Positions 14,501-23,880 of a stretch of 64,000 bases of DNA are shown one piece after another. The stretch lies in contig NC_071392.1 in NCBI RefSeq assembly GCF_022682495.2, positions 74,050,097 to 74,114,096 on the forward strand, given 5' to 3'. Within the stretch, counting starts at the first letter, position 1, and the number at the start of each line of letters is the position of its first letter. The DNA is from Desmodus rotundus (Eukaryota > Chordata > Mammalia > Chiroptera > Phyllostomidae). The notes below the pieces were generated by a model. It did not search any database. It had not been told where the DNA came from and saw only the letters and a program-made list of their open reading frames with translations. Position numbers and translations under genes: made by a program.

Positions 14501-17500
14501 AGATCACTATCTTGAAGAGATTAAAATTGCTTAGCTATAAGACACATTAATGAATAAAACAATTCCTTTTTAAATATAAAAAAAGGAACTGTTTATATTA
14601 AATATAAATTTTGGTTCCTTTATACCAGTCACTATATTTCTAAATCACTACTAATTTAAATTATTGGGTACTTAAAGAATTAAAATTATAGTATTTTCAG
14701 AATTTGCCTAAATAAAAAATAACTCATAAGGCAAATTTGCTGGAGACGTTTTTAAAAAAACATACTACAAATTTCACACTCCCTTTTCTTCAGCTTATAT
14801 AGTAAAGAAATGGCAAATACAGAAAACAGATATGACCACAGCACAATAAAGGAACAATTTCATTTTAATGTATTCATCTTTCAAAGTTAAAAAATATAGA
14901 TTGTAAAGATAGATTCTTGTTGAAAAGGTATTTTTTACAAAACAAAGTATTTATGAATGAACCAATTCTGACTTCTTAATCAAATAACACTATGAAGCAC
15001 TAGAAAATAACCTTATTAATTACATATTATGAATTTCTAAAAAGCAAGGATATTACTAAATGTGAAAAGCTACTACCTTCATTTCTAAGATATAAGAATG
15101 AACACGAATAAATTTTATCTCTGTACTAAAATTAGATAATAGAAATTCACTAACAGAAACTAACCATTCTTCTATTATGCCAGAAATATATTTAAATATA
15201 GTCCCTAACAACTAAAATTTTAACTGTATTTACCACAGGAGAATTTGACCTATCAATTATTACTGTTAACCACAAGCAATTATCCTAAGTTAAAAAACAA
15301 CAAAAAACATCCTTAAGCAGGTTATACCACCAACCAACCTAAATATAGGCATATGGTGTACACTCAACACTTAATTAAATAGACATAAAAGCAATGCCAT
15401 GAGGACTACAGATGGAAAGTCTAAGAAATGATCTTGGAGAGTCAAAAAAAAACCCCAAAAACCCTTTTTATTACGATTAAGAAACAGTTTATTTCTTAGA
15501 ATCCTAAAATAAACCAAATATAGACTTCTTTCCCTTTACAATGTTTTAAAAACAAGCACATCAAAAAATTTCTCATCAACACAAAACAATATGGTTGCAC
15601 ATAAACTGTCTTTTCCTCTGAATCTGGATATTTTTCATTAAGATAAATAATAATATAACGTAACATTTATCTTAATAATTTCATTAAGATAAATAAAATA
15701 ACAAAAGATATTCTAACCCTTTAAGTGACCGTCAGTTAGATACCCATCTGTCATGTGTGTTTGCTTGTTCATACTTGACTCAATAGTCTGCAATGTCAGA
15801 GCAGCCAAATCCACTTGAGATGGACAAGTGGATCTTAAGAGTCAGAGTAACTTAAGATCTTACTGATAACACAGGAGGAGTTCTAATAGTTCTCACTCTT
15901 TTATATGTAGTAAGCAACATCTATTTTAAAGCACTTGATTACAACTGCACAAATATACTTATATACCTAATTATTATAATAAGCAAATGGAAAGAAAAAC
16001 TAAACAAATGGATCTGAAGATATCAGGCTGCAGTAAGTCTTTTTTCCTATTTTATGTTCTATTATGGATATTCAAACTCCATAAACTCTAGAGTTAGGCA
16101 GAAGAAGGTGAGTCACAGAGATAATAAAGTAATTAACCTAGAACAAGTGATATCTTAGACAGTCTAAGTAAATAATTCACTCTTCCAAAACTTATAAAGA
16201 CCCAGTACAATTTACTACAGCCCTTTGAGAGTTTATAAAGAACATGTCAAAAATAACAATGAATCTTTGAGAGGAAGAGGCACTTTATCCACAGATATAT
16301 ACCACTTAATACATTTCTTTGAACCATACTAAGTTTATTTTAAAATCAATATATAATATATAGAACTGAAAAAGAATTTCTAGATTACATCAATATTTAT
16401 TCATCCACTTTTAAAAAAATATGACATTAAAAATATTCTACTGAAACAGTGTATACATTTTAATTTTTTTTGATTACTTTTAAGGATTTCTATGTAGTTT
16501 TTAACTATTACATGAAGAATGAAAAATACATCCTAAAACATTCATACCTGATCGAAAGCACTCAATTATTTGTTGAATACCAGATTTGGATGTCTGTAGT
16601 GGTTGCTGTAACAAAGGAGCATCTCCAGGTTCCAGGATATAAACTACATGGAAGACAAACACCCACCCCAATCCCCACAAAAAAAGGGTTACTTAAATCA
16701 TTTACTATTGAAGTAAAACAATGGTTGCTACAATCATGTAAATGACAATCACATTTATATGTATTTCACCATCATCTTTGTAAGGCAAAATAAAATGAGA
16801 AAAAAATAACCAAAATAACTTTCAATTCAATAAAAAGGAAAAAAATAAAATTAGTCTCATTCAAGGCTAAAATAATGCTACTTAAAGCTAATTAGTTTAA
16901 ATGCAAAGATCTTCCTATCCTGGTATTATTTAATATATATTCATCACATTTGCCTTTTTATTCCCCTTGAAGAGGGACCACTATATTTAATCAAAATTCT
17001 AGAGCAATGATGGCCTAACTGCACCTCATAAGCCATTCCAAAACCTTCCCTTTGGACAATCTAATACAGCTCTCTGGGCAATTGTGAAAGCAAAACCTAA
17101 AAACCACTGCCTAAGGAAAGAACTTGGTTGAGTGCACAAGGAAGGACAGATGTACAAGAATGTTCACTGTAGCATTCTGCAGCACTGTAAATAATTGAGA
17201 AAAATGTCCAACAATTTAAAAGTCTCAAAAGGAACCAAAATAAATAAACTATTAAACATTCATACAGCGGAATCTCTGATGGCTGTTAGAAAGCATGAGG
17301 TAGATCTACATGTACTGACAACAAAGGTTGTCAATAATAGATTGTTAAGCAACAAAAACAGGTTATAGAATATGATTTCATTTATATTAATATATATTTC
17401 AATAGGTACACAAAGAAATAAATTTAATGTTTAAGTGTATATATAAACAAAAAGTCTGATGGGTTACAAACAAAAGTTCTATTAAGGTGGTATTTATAGG

Positions 17501-20500
17501 GGCAATTTTTACTTTCTGCCTCACAGTTCACTAGTACTTCAGAGCCTGGGCTTTTAGAAGTGTGCATTTGAGAAAGTATACATTTTTATTATAAGTAAAA
17601 ATATTCCCATTTGCCCTGGTTGGTGTGGCTCAGTGGAATGAGTGGCAGCCTGTGAACCAAAAGCTCACCAGTTCAATTCCCAGGGCCCATTCCTGGGTTG
17701 CAGGCCAGGTCCCCAGTTGGGGACATGCGAGAGGCAACAGAGATGATGTATCTCTGACATACCTGATGTTTCTCTCCCTCTCTTTCTCCCTCCCTTCCCT
17801 TCTCTCTAAAAGTAAATAAACAAAATCTTCAAAAATAAGTGTATTTCCATTTTTTAAATAAAATTCTTTATTTTCATATACAGAGATTAGGTCATCCCTA
17901 CTTTCCAAAATTCTCAGATTAGCTGTGTAAGTATGCAATAAATTAGATTATGGTAATATGAAACAAGGTAACTGAAATGGAAACCTGAACTTTCCATCAG
18001 AAATCAAATAAAGAGAGATAGTTATGTTGGAGAAAAACTGCCCACTGTAATTACCTCTTTTTTTCCAATATTATGTTTTATTGAACTATTACCATCTTCA
18101 CCCAATCTGCTCAGTATGGGGAAATCACGAGTGTGCTGCTACTGCTTCAGGACCTGGGCTTGGACAGCATTTAGCTGCTAAGGGGGCTAAAGTTGCTATA
18201 CTATGTATATAGACGCAGCCTTAGATTCTCTTTTAAGTTTGTGGCCAGTGCACACAAATAGGAGGAACTGTGCCTCAGGACCAAGTCATTTCATGAAGCA
18301 AAATTTTCCTAATCTTAAGAGACACTTTAGGGGCATTTTAAATGAATTCTGAACATACACACAAATACAACTCATTTTAAGAACAGCTGACACTGGCACT
18401 AACTGAGGTGATCAAGACTCCAGATCTGGACTGTGCTGAAATTTTCTTTCTGCAATTTACTAGACATAATGAGGAAAAAATTAAAATCTCTGATCTCTCT
18501 TTTCTAATCTCTAAACTGGGGATAATAAAAGTACCTAAAGCATAGGACTGTGTGAGGATTAAATTAGCTAACAGGAAAACTGGTTAAAAACAGGGCCCGG
18601 AATATACTAACTGCTCAATAAATGTTCTATAACCATCATCACCACCAGCAGCATCATCATCATGTGTAAATCAACTGCTAGTCTGACACCAAAAACTGAA
18701 ATCTTTTCCAAAATCTAAGAGAATTAGAATTCAATGCCTTAGAAAAACAATTACAGAAGCTCAAAAACTAGATTGGTGATATCATTTATGTGGATTAGAT
18801 GGATCTCTTTCCAGTATTTGTACTTTAACTGATAACTATTTACAATAAATAGTAACAACTACAAAAGAGAAAGTGGAAATTGTACAATGGTAAAGAACTA
18901 AAAGCTTCAAAGTCTGGCTCTTTAAAAGAGTGGCAAGAATTCTAGCAGGGAAGAATGAAAAAAACAGTAACGAATAAAGGAGGGATGAAGGACAAAACAG
19001 CAACTTCTTACAGTCCCCTTTCCTCATTTAGCTACATGCTCCAGAAAGCTTTCAACATCAACTTCTACTTCATTGTGACAACATCTGGTTTTAAGGATAA
19101 AGCTAAATTTTGTCACCCATTATCTTCAAACACTGCTATCACCAGAACAAATATACCTCCTGAGATACCACTCCAAATAATCCCAAGATTAACTTATTTA
19201 TGTAAAGACACATCCACTTGGTATACATATCTGTGTAGTTAGTCCCCACTTAAGAAACCAGCCTTTCTTCATTTGAAAACATACTCTCAACACTACAAAG
19301 CTTTATGTATTAATACTTCATAAAATCCTTTTTTGTATATCCTATCATCCCCTCCCCAAGATCAGGTTATATAACCATTTCGGGGGGTGGGGGGAGGCAT
19401 CTCCCTCCAACCAAAACCCAAACCCTAAGAAGTTAACATCTTGCTTTACATATTTCCAAGAACACACTTAGAGAATAAAATTCCTGCTTTTGTAAGAGTC
19501 TCTCATACCTTAAAACAAGCCCCTTAAAAGATCCTTCTACTTATGAGGTCTGGGAGTTGCTCTCAAATCAAGTAAGAGCATGACAGAGCAGTTGGAGGGT
19601 ATAGAAGAAAATCATGGGAAGGGGAGAACAGACATGAAAAGAGACTGTCCATGTATTGATAACTGATGGGAGTTGTGAAATGGTTTTATCAGATTCCTTA
19701 TACCATTCTCTCTACTTTTGAAAGCCTGAAAATTTCTATAGCAAAAAAAATTCTTCAAACATAACTACCACCCTGACCAGTGTGGCTCAGTTGGTTGGGT
19801 ATTGTCCCAGAAAAGTGAAGGGGCACTGGTTAGATTCCCAGTCAGGGCATGTGCCTATATTGCAGGTCTGAGTCCCAGTTCGGGCACATGTGAGGCAACC
19901 CATCAATGTTTCTCTCCCTCTCTTTCTCCCTCCCTCACTCTCTCTCTAAAAATAAATAAATACAATCTTTTAAAAAACGTAAGTAAGAAAGTACATACAC
20001 TGACAGGCTTATAACACCACCCTTCACTACAAATTGACCCATCCTATCAAGGCCTCCTCCACTGCTCTCATCTAAGGAACTTACCCACTAATCATAATCC
20101 AAACCAGGACAGACCTCTCAGGAGAGCCCATTTAAAGAATTTTTCAACACAAAAAAAGAATCTTCAAACATCATGTCACCTTCTATCATAATATATTCCT
20201 CTCAATACTGGAAGCATCCTCAAACTCAGCACCTACCTTCCTCTGAAATAATGACAATTAACTACCTTGTAAGTTAACAAACTTCTAGCTTTCCACTGAA
20301 CTAAATGCTTAGAAAGTGTTTAATTTTAACTAACGAAGCAAAGAAATACAACTACTTTTGACCTGATAGTTTGCAACATGAAGTGCATGAAAAGCTTAAG
20401 GTAAAAAAGGCTGAAATTTTTTAATTAATTCAACTTATCTACCGTAATTTCTTATTAATGGGGGAGAAAAAAGAATTTTAAAAAGTTCCAATACATATTT

Positions 20501-22382
20501 AAAAGTTCAACTCTGGAAAACATCTTTAAAAATACATTAAAGTCTCTAGAAAACTTGAATTACCAGAATTCGCTAAGTAAGATTTGATCACAAATTATCT
20601 TATTTTATTTATTTATGTCTATCTCTTCCCACTCAAAAGTTCTACAAGGAAATGACTTTATCTGTTTTGTTCACCACTTATATTTCTATTGCCTAGACAG
20701 TGCCTAGCACCTAACAGGTACTCAATAATAACCTGTCAAAGAAATGAATCAATAAACTTCTTCCTGAATAAGATGATTTTATTAAATAGTTCAACCTGAC
20801 TTGAAGTATTCTCAAAACAAAACAAAAAAACCCCTGGAATAAAAAAGTCAGTAAGACACACAAATATAAAGGGCATTCACAGCCCTGGTCAGTTAGCTCA
20901 GTTGGTTGGAGCATCATTCCCATATGCCAAGGCCGCAGATTGGGGCACATACAAGAGGCAACCAATGAATGCATAACTGAGTTGAACAAATCAATATGTG
21001 TGTCCGTCTCTCTCACCCCCCTCTCTAAAATTAATAAACTTTTTAAAGGCATTCACAGCCTTCTACTTCAAAACTAGCAAACTCCACCCAGCATCTGCTA
21101 AAACATAAGTGGTACATCTTCATTTAAAATACATAAAATATATACTGTAAGAGGGTGTTGAAAGTCAGGTAAGCGGACAGGTGAATAGAAACTGGATCCC
21201 ATCATGAGATCACCTGTTTTATTAGCAGAGGTGAGTTATTACTGATTTTTAGCAAATCAGTGGTGATAGGGTCATTGTACAAATTTTATTCTCACATACA
21301 CCAAAGTTTTCTGAAAATGGAAGTTCTTCCCTTTTACCATTGCAAATTTTTCCCATTTAGCAAAAGAACACTCTAAACCCTACTGTGGTAAAATTGAGTA
21401 CATGAGAGCAGTTAAAACACTCCAACAAAAAGCAAGCAAAAGTATACAAAGTCCTAATAACTCTTCCATCAAAAATAATGATAAACACCTGCCTTTAACT
21501 AGAATAGATTAGACTTCATTTGGTTTAGAGATAGTGTGTATTCAATGATTCCCTTTTAAGTTGTACCAGTTTGTGAAAAAGCACATCAAGCTTCTAAGTA
21601 GAAAAACTATCAATAGTTTACATATCACATTTATCAAATTAAAGTTTTCTAAGTATTCTTCATGAGACTACAAAAAGTAACTTTTTCACTTCATAAATTC
21701 AACTTTTAAAAGTTCCAATGAATAAAATATCCTGCAAATTCTTACATATCCCATCTAAACAATCAGGTTTTTTTTTAATTCTGTAATACAGTATGTTATG
21801 TACAAGAAATTTGTTAAAAGGCAGCATTTGGCAAAACCCGTTTCTCCCAACAAACTGAGTTCAACAAACTTTTTTTTGCCCAAACTAAACTCATTTTTAG
21901 GCTTTAAGTGCTATTCTCTGATTTAAAAAAGCGTAAGAAACTTATTTTTTTCAAGTTTAAATGAAACAAGTTTCATGAAGATACATGCTAGTATTCTACT
22001 ACTTTTCCCTTTCTTCAGTTTTAGACATCTACAGAGCATGGGGCATACTAACTGCAGACTGCCTTGAAACAGAAGGGGACTGGGTAATTGATCTTGCGGA
22101 AAAGATTTAAGGTGACACTTTCAATACTTTTTTTTAAGGGATTTAGCAGCGGAGACCTCTTGTTTGTACAAGCATTTAGCTTCATAACCAGTTTTATGCT
22201 AGGGAAAATTATAGCCTGCTTACTTAGGAATGACTTCTTGGGCAGCAGGAAAAGAAAACGGAAACCGAGGGCAGAGTGGCTCTGACAGAGGACAAAGTCA
22301 CTGGAGAAGAAAGAGGGATACCTGGTTCACAGCATCCGTGATGATGGTGGTCAGTCTGACAGTATTTGTCCCTTAAAGGCAT
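3830..22382 (-). CDS. ZNF800: ZNF800, C2H2 zinc finger protein 800 (four coding exons joined)
   Basis: The coding parts 22382-22322, 16643-16548, 8277-8134 and 5526-3830 total 1,998 nt, giving 665 residues plus a TGA stop; the human protein is 664 residues. The phases agree at every junction: V21, G53 and N101 are split codons. I recognise the protein from its N-terminus ([11 protein letters not shown] followed by four His), its [11 protein letters not shown] finger and its RSKALVW end. Visible zinc ligands are an atypical CCHC finger (C71, C74, H87, C92) and six C2H2 fingers starting near C232, C289, C361, C488, C521 and C620. Acidic, Ser/Pro-rich and Lys-rich linkers separate them. It is expected to be a nuclear DNA-binding regulator. 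From the literature, not from this sequence, human ZNF800 has been reported as a repressor of enteroendocrine differentiation. The start ATG has A at -3. No frame break is seen, so the gene looks functional. Confidence 0.97.
6595..6844 (+). mobile_element. Ves SINE
   Basis: A tRNA-related head (GCCCTGGCCAGGTGGCTCA) is followed by the repeated ...GGTTCRAT... boxes, a CT-rich tract and an A-tail. The flanking duplication AAACTAATCTTTAT (6581-6594) recurs at 6845-6858 with one mismatch. It is antisense to ZNF800. Confidence 0.93.
7746..7982 (+). mobile_element. Ves SINE
   Basis: It starts CCCTGACCGGTGTGGCTCAG and has the CT-rich end. It belongs to the shorter subtype with ...CAAACCAAATGGTC... 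in the body. The flanks share AAAYTGAATATA on both sides. It is antisense to ZNF800. Confidence 0.93.
8134..8277 (-). CDS. ZNF800: ZNF800 coding exon 3 (residues 53-101, atypical CCHC finger)
   Basis: A pyrimidine-rich acceptor (TTTTTTCTCTCAG, AG at 8279-8278) precedes GA-ACT-AAA. The exon encodes (G)[17 protein letters not shown] and the finger CKLC...H...C, residues 71-92. It ends with LQMDD and the first base of N101 before a strong GTAAGT donor (8133-8128). Its 144 nt is phase 1 at both ends. The whole non-canonical finger therefore sits in one cassette that could be skipped in frame. Confidence 0.97.
9010..9115 (+). repeat. L2 3'-end relic
   Basis: The order ...CTAGACTATAAACTCC...GTGCTCAATAAATTTCTGTTGA matches the end of the ancient LINE L2, and it is diverged. 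Confidence 0.6.
10484..10512. repeat. (CA)n microsatellite
   Basis: A CA dinucleotide run with one T interruption, in a ZNF800 intron. Confidence 0.95.
10590..10960 (+). repeat. L2 LINE fragment
   Basis: Diverged L2 3' region: a segment around CAGGTTATAGGTCACATTTTCC, then a GGGAGCCTCTCTGACC-like stretch, then ...CCCAGCGCTGAGGACC. Confidence 0.6.
12170..12285 (-). repeat. L2 3'-end relic, reversed
   Basis: The plus strand reads AAGTATTTATTGAACACC... TACCAGGTACT..., the reverse complement of the common L2 terminus. Confidence 0.55.
12415..12655 (+). mobile_element. Ves SINE
   Basis: It has the full tRNA-like head with GGTGTGGCTCAGTTGGTTGG, the duplicated box region and a long CT tract. The target duplication AAATATCTAGATTTT (12,400-12,414) recurs at 12,656-12,670 with one mismatch. 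It is antisense to ZNF800. Confidence 0.94.
16548..16643 (-). CDS. ZNF800: ZNF800 coding exon 2 (residues 21-53)
   Basis: The acceptor ends ...CCATGTAG, with AG at 16645-16644. The exon then reads (V)[11 protein letters not shown]... through IIECFRS(G). The donor is GTATGA, with GT at 16547-16546. The length of 96 nt is divisible by three and both ends are phase 1, so skipping the exon would keep the reading frame. No zinc ligands lie in this piece. Confidence 0.95.
17130..17560 (+). repeat. Old L1 3'-region fragment
   Basis: The order of phrases (GTTCACTGTAGCATT, AATGTCCAACAATTT, CATACAGCGGAATC, ATATGATTTCATTTATATTA) follows L1 3' ends of the L1M type. It is strongly diverged. Confidence 0.6.
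17613..17833 (+). mobile_element. Ves SINE
   Basis: Short subtype: CCCTGGTTGGTGTGGCTCAG, then ...CCAGTTGGGGACATGCGAGAGG and the TCTCCCTCTCTTTCTCCCTC tract. The flanks share an ATAAGT...ATTYCCATTT duplication. It is antisense to ZNF800. Confidence 0.9.
18055..18300 (-). pseudogene. Possible 3' end of a processed transcript, source unknown
   Basis: The minus strand shows non-repetitive sequence ending in TTCAATAAAACATAATATTGG and then an A-run, as a retrocopied mRNA 3' end would. I cannot match it to a gene and see no open frame or target duplication. It may simply be unique intronic DNA. Confidence 0.2.
18410..18640 (+). repeat. MIR SINE relic
   Basis: The series TCTAAACTGGGGATAATAA, GTGTGAGGATTAAATTAGCTAA and CTGCTCAATAAATG matches the second half of the mammalian-wide MIR consensus. 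Confidence 0.7.
19773..19975 (+). mobile_element. Ves SINE
   Basis: It starts CCCTGACCAGTGTGGCTCAG and ends with TCTCCCTCTCTTTCTCCCTC and a short AAATAAATA tail. It is antisense to ZNF800. I could not define the target duplication. Confidence 0.9.
20600..20745 (+). repeat. L2 3'-end relic
   Basis: TTATTTATTTATGTCT...TTCACCACTTATATTTCTATTGCC...CAGTGCCTAGCACC...TACTCAATAA follows the L2 terminus. Confidence 0.65.
20883..21043 (+). mobile_element. Ves SINE, internally shortened
   Basis: The head GGTCAGTTAGCTCAGTTGG and the CT-rich end are present, but the middle boxes are partly deleted. The flanks share a GGCATTCACAGCC duplication. It is antisense to ZNF800. Confidence 0.88.
22322..22382 (-). 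CDS. ZNF800: ZNF800 coding exon 1 (residues 1-20 and first base of V21)
   Basis: The ATG is the reverse complement of 22380-22382 and follows ...CTGAAA, a fair Kozak context. The exon encodes the [11 protein letters not shown] start, a run of four His, then GCCEP. It ends on G at 22322, before the donor GTATCC (22321-22316). It lies at the edge of the CpG island, so the start codon is within about 1 kb of the likely transcription start. It is too short to stand out as an open reading frame and was found by reading the minus strand against the known protein. Confidence 0.96.
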
Positions 22383-22412
22383 TTTCAGTGGGCGCGACCT
22401 ACTTTCCTTTCA
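22383..22412 (-). other. ZNF800: Probable 5' UTR part of the first coding exon
   Basis: The minus strand reads CTACTTACAG with AG at 22414-22413, an acceptor-like end 30 nt before the ATG. Its pyrimidine tract is weak. If it is not used, the UTR continues unspliced upstream. An exon ending at 22472 would leave an intron of only 59 nt, so a donor farther upstream is more likely. Confidence 0.35.
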
Positions 22413-22841
22413 CTGTAAGTAGCTCTTCATTGCGGCTTGGCTGTTGAAAGAAGCACAAACCAGTCACTCACCCTGAACTTCCTGGGGGGACATTTTCCAG
22501 ATCTGTCCCCTTCACCCGCCCTCGCTGTCCCTCCACGGACCCGCTCCTTCTGGGACTGGAAAAAGAAAAACGCACGAAGGCTTCTGCAGCCCGAACTCCC
22601 GCACAGGTTCCTTGTCCTACCCGGAAACGCAGCCTCCGGCGCGCAGCGCAGGACGAAGGCCTGGCCGGCTGCGCGGGCGGCGGCGGCCTCGCCGTCCCGG
22701 GCGGGCGCGCGCGGAGATGGAGGCGCTGAGCGCGGTGGCACGGTCTGCGCCCCGGCCCGAGGGGCGGCGGGGCGAGGGGCGCGGCGGCGGGGACGGCTCA
22801 GCGGCGGCTCCCCCACGGCCGGCCCACGGCCTCCCACCTCG

Positions 22842-22847
22842 CACGTG
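22842..22847. promoter_or_regulatory. E-box CACGTG in the CpG island
   Basis: CACGTG in the context GCACGTGC fits USF/MYC-family sites. A second CACGTG lies at 24,179-24,184, flanking the island. Function is inferred from the motif only. Confidence 0.4.
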
Positions 22848-23090
22848 CGTCGGGGGTCTCCCAGGCGCAGCCCCGGTCCCCACAACCAAGTGCGCCCAAC
22901 TTACTTAACTCCGAGGGCGGGCCGGCGGGCAGGCGGAAGGAAGGCCGGGCGGCCGCGGGGACAGCCTGGCGTGGGAGGCGGCTTCGGGCCCCACCTGAAG
23001 CGGCCTCCGCGGACCACTCGAAGGGAACTGGGGTTCGGGCCCGACGCGCTCCCAAAGAGTCCCCGCCGGCGCCGACGCGGAAGCGCCACA

Positions 23091-23138
23091 GCTCACCACG
23101 TCCCTCCGCGGCCCGAGGCGACGGCGGCGGCGGCTCAC
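23091..23138 (-). promoter_or_regulatory. ZNF800: Twin candidate 5' UTR splice donors
   Basis: On the minus strand GTGAGC occurs at 23138-23133 and again at 23096-23091, each after a near-identical CGCGGAGGGACG context. They look like a 42-nt tandem duplication that created two alternative donors for a non-coding first exon. Further minus-strand donor matches are GTAAGT at 22904-22899 and GTGAGT at 22471-22466. Which one is used cannot be told from the sequence. Confidence 0.35.
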
Positions 23139-23570
23139 GGCGTCCCTCCGCGCTGTGGAGCTGGAAGGCGGGCGGCGCTCGGGCGCAGACAGTTGACAGG
23201 AGGAACCGCCCCGCAGCAGCCGCCGCCGCCACCAAAGGAGCTGGAACCGGAGCGGGCAGGACCTCAGTAGCTCCTCACCGGGGCAACGGCTGCCGCCGAA
23301 GCCCGGCTCTCCCGGCACCTCTCCACCTGCAACGGTCCCTCAGGCTTTTGGAGAGGGGCGGGGAAGAATGGGAGTCTCCCCCCTCCTTGGGCCTTTTTTA
23401 GTAGTAGTTGCTGTTTCAGGAAACTTTATTAAGTCAGTCTCTCTTTCTCCGTCTCCCCCTCCCCGAAGAGCCTGAGCTACCGCCACGGAGCGGGTAAGAA
23501 GGGGGAAGCAGAGACTCTCCGGCAGCGACAGGGAGCGACTGACTGACCCCGGACGGAGATGGGGCGAGGG

Positions 23571-23580
23571 CAGGAAGTGA
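23571..23580 (+). promoter_or_regulatory. ETS-like element
   Basis: CAGGAAGTGA carries the GGAA ETS core with a good flank, within the CpG island and close to the NRF1 site. The NRF1 plus ETS combination is common in housekeeping promoters. Confidence 0.4.
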
Positions 23581-23634
23581 CAAGCTCTCCGAGTGGGTGG
23601 GGGGTAGTGTGGCCGGCACGCCCGGGAGCGCCGC

Positions 23635-23644
23635 GCGCATGCGC
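23635..23644. promoter_or_regulatory. NRF1-type palindrome
   Basis: GCGCATGCGC matches the core of the nuclear respiratory factor 1 site exactly. Such sites are typical of TATA-less CpG-island promoters. It lies upstream of the probable ZNF800 first exon. Confidence 0.6.
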
Positions 23645-23880
23645 CCGGCCCGGCGCCCCCGCCTGTGGGGAGGCGAAGTGCGGTGACCGGGCGGGGGCGG
23701 GACCCGCGAAGGGTGCTGCTAGGGCCGTGTTGCGCCGAGGACGCTGACCAGCGCTTTGCTAGCCCGCGCTCCCGCGGGTCCTTGGAGAGCCGAAGCCCTG
23801 CGTTGCGCGCACGGAGTGGAGCGAGACCCTGGCGCGGCTTTCGCGCCCCGGAGACGGGCTGCTCGGCAACCAAACTGTTG

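Larger units (their letters stand above)
8278..16547 (-). other. ZNF800: ZNF800 intron between coding exons 2 and 3
   Basis: This 8.3-kb intron has donor GTATGA at 16547 and acceptor CAG ending at 8278. It holds L2 relics near 9.0, 10.6 and 12.2 kb, a CA microsatellite at 10.5 kb and a Ves SINE at 12.4 kb. From 12.7 to 16.5 kb I see only AT-rich unique sequence. Confidence 0.9.
16644..22321 (-). other. ZNF800: ZNF800 intron between coding exons 1 and 2
   Basis: This 5.7-kb intron has donor GTATCC at 22321 and acceptor TAG ending at 16644. It contains an old L1 3' piece (17.1 kb), Ves SINEs (17.6, 19.8 and 20.9 kb), a MIR (18.4 kb) and an L2 tail (20.6 kb). The sequence from about 21.05 to 22.3 kb holds nothing I recognise. 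Confidence 0.88.
22470..23880. promoter_or_regulatory. ZNF800: CpG-island promoter of ZNF800
   Basis: Base composition switches sharply from AT-rich to very GC- and CpG-rich, then back to AT-rich after about 23,900. This is the only such island in the window and it sits just upstream of the first coding exon. There is no convincing TATA box. It contains GC boxes (23,352-23,361 and 23,689-23,701), a palindromic NRF1-type site, an E-box and an ETS-like GGAAGTGA. The exact start site cannot be read from the sequence. The minus strand near 23,300-23,000 has the CGG-repeat character typical of a housekeeping first exon. Confidence 0.85.

Noticed and set aside
22413..22471. A mini-intron between the GTGAGT donor (22,471) and the CTTACAG acceptor (22,413)
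   Set aside because: At 59 nt it is below the usual mammalian minimum, and the acceptor's pyrimidine tract is weak. A longer intron from an upstream donor is more likely.
22437..23270. A 277-codon open frame on the plus strand across the CpG island
   Set aside because: Long frames are expected by chance in stop-poor GC-rich DNA. The translation is low-complexity R/P/G/A and overlaps other equally long frames on both strands.
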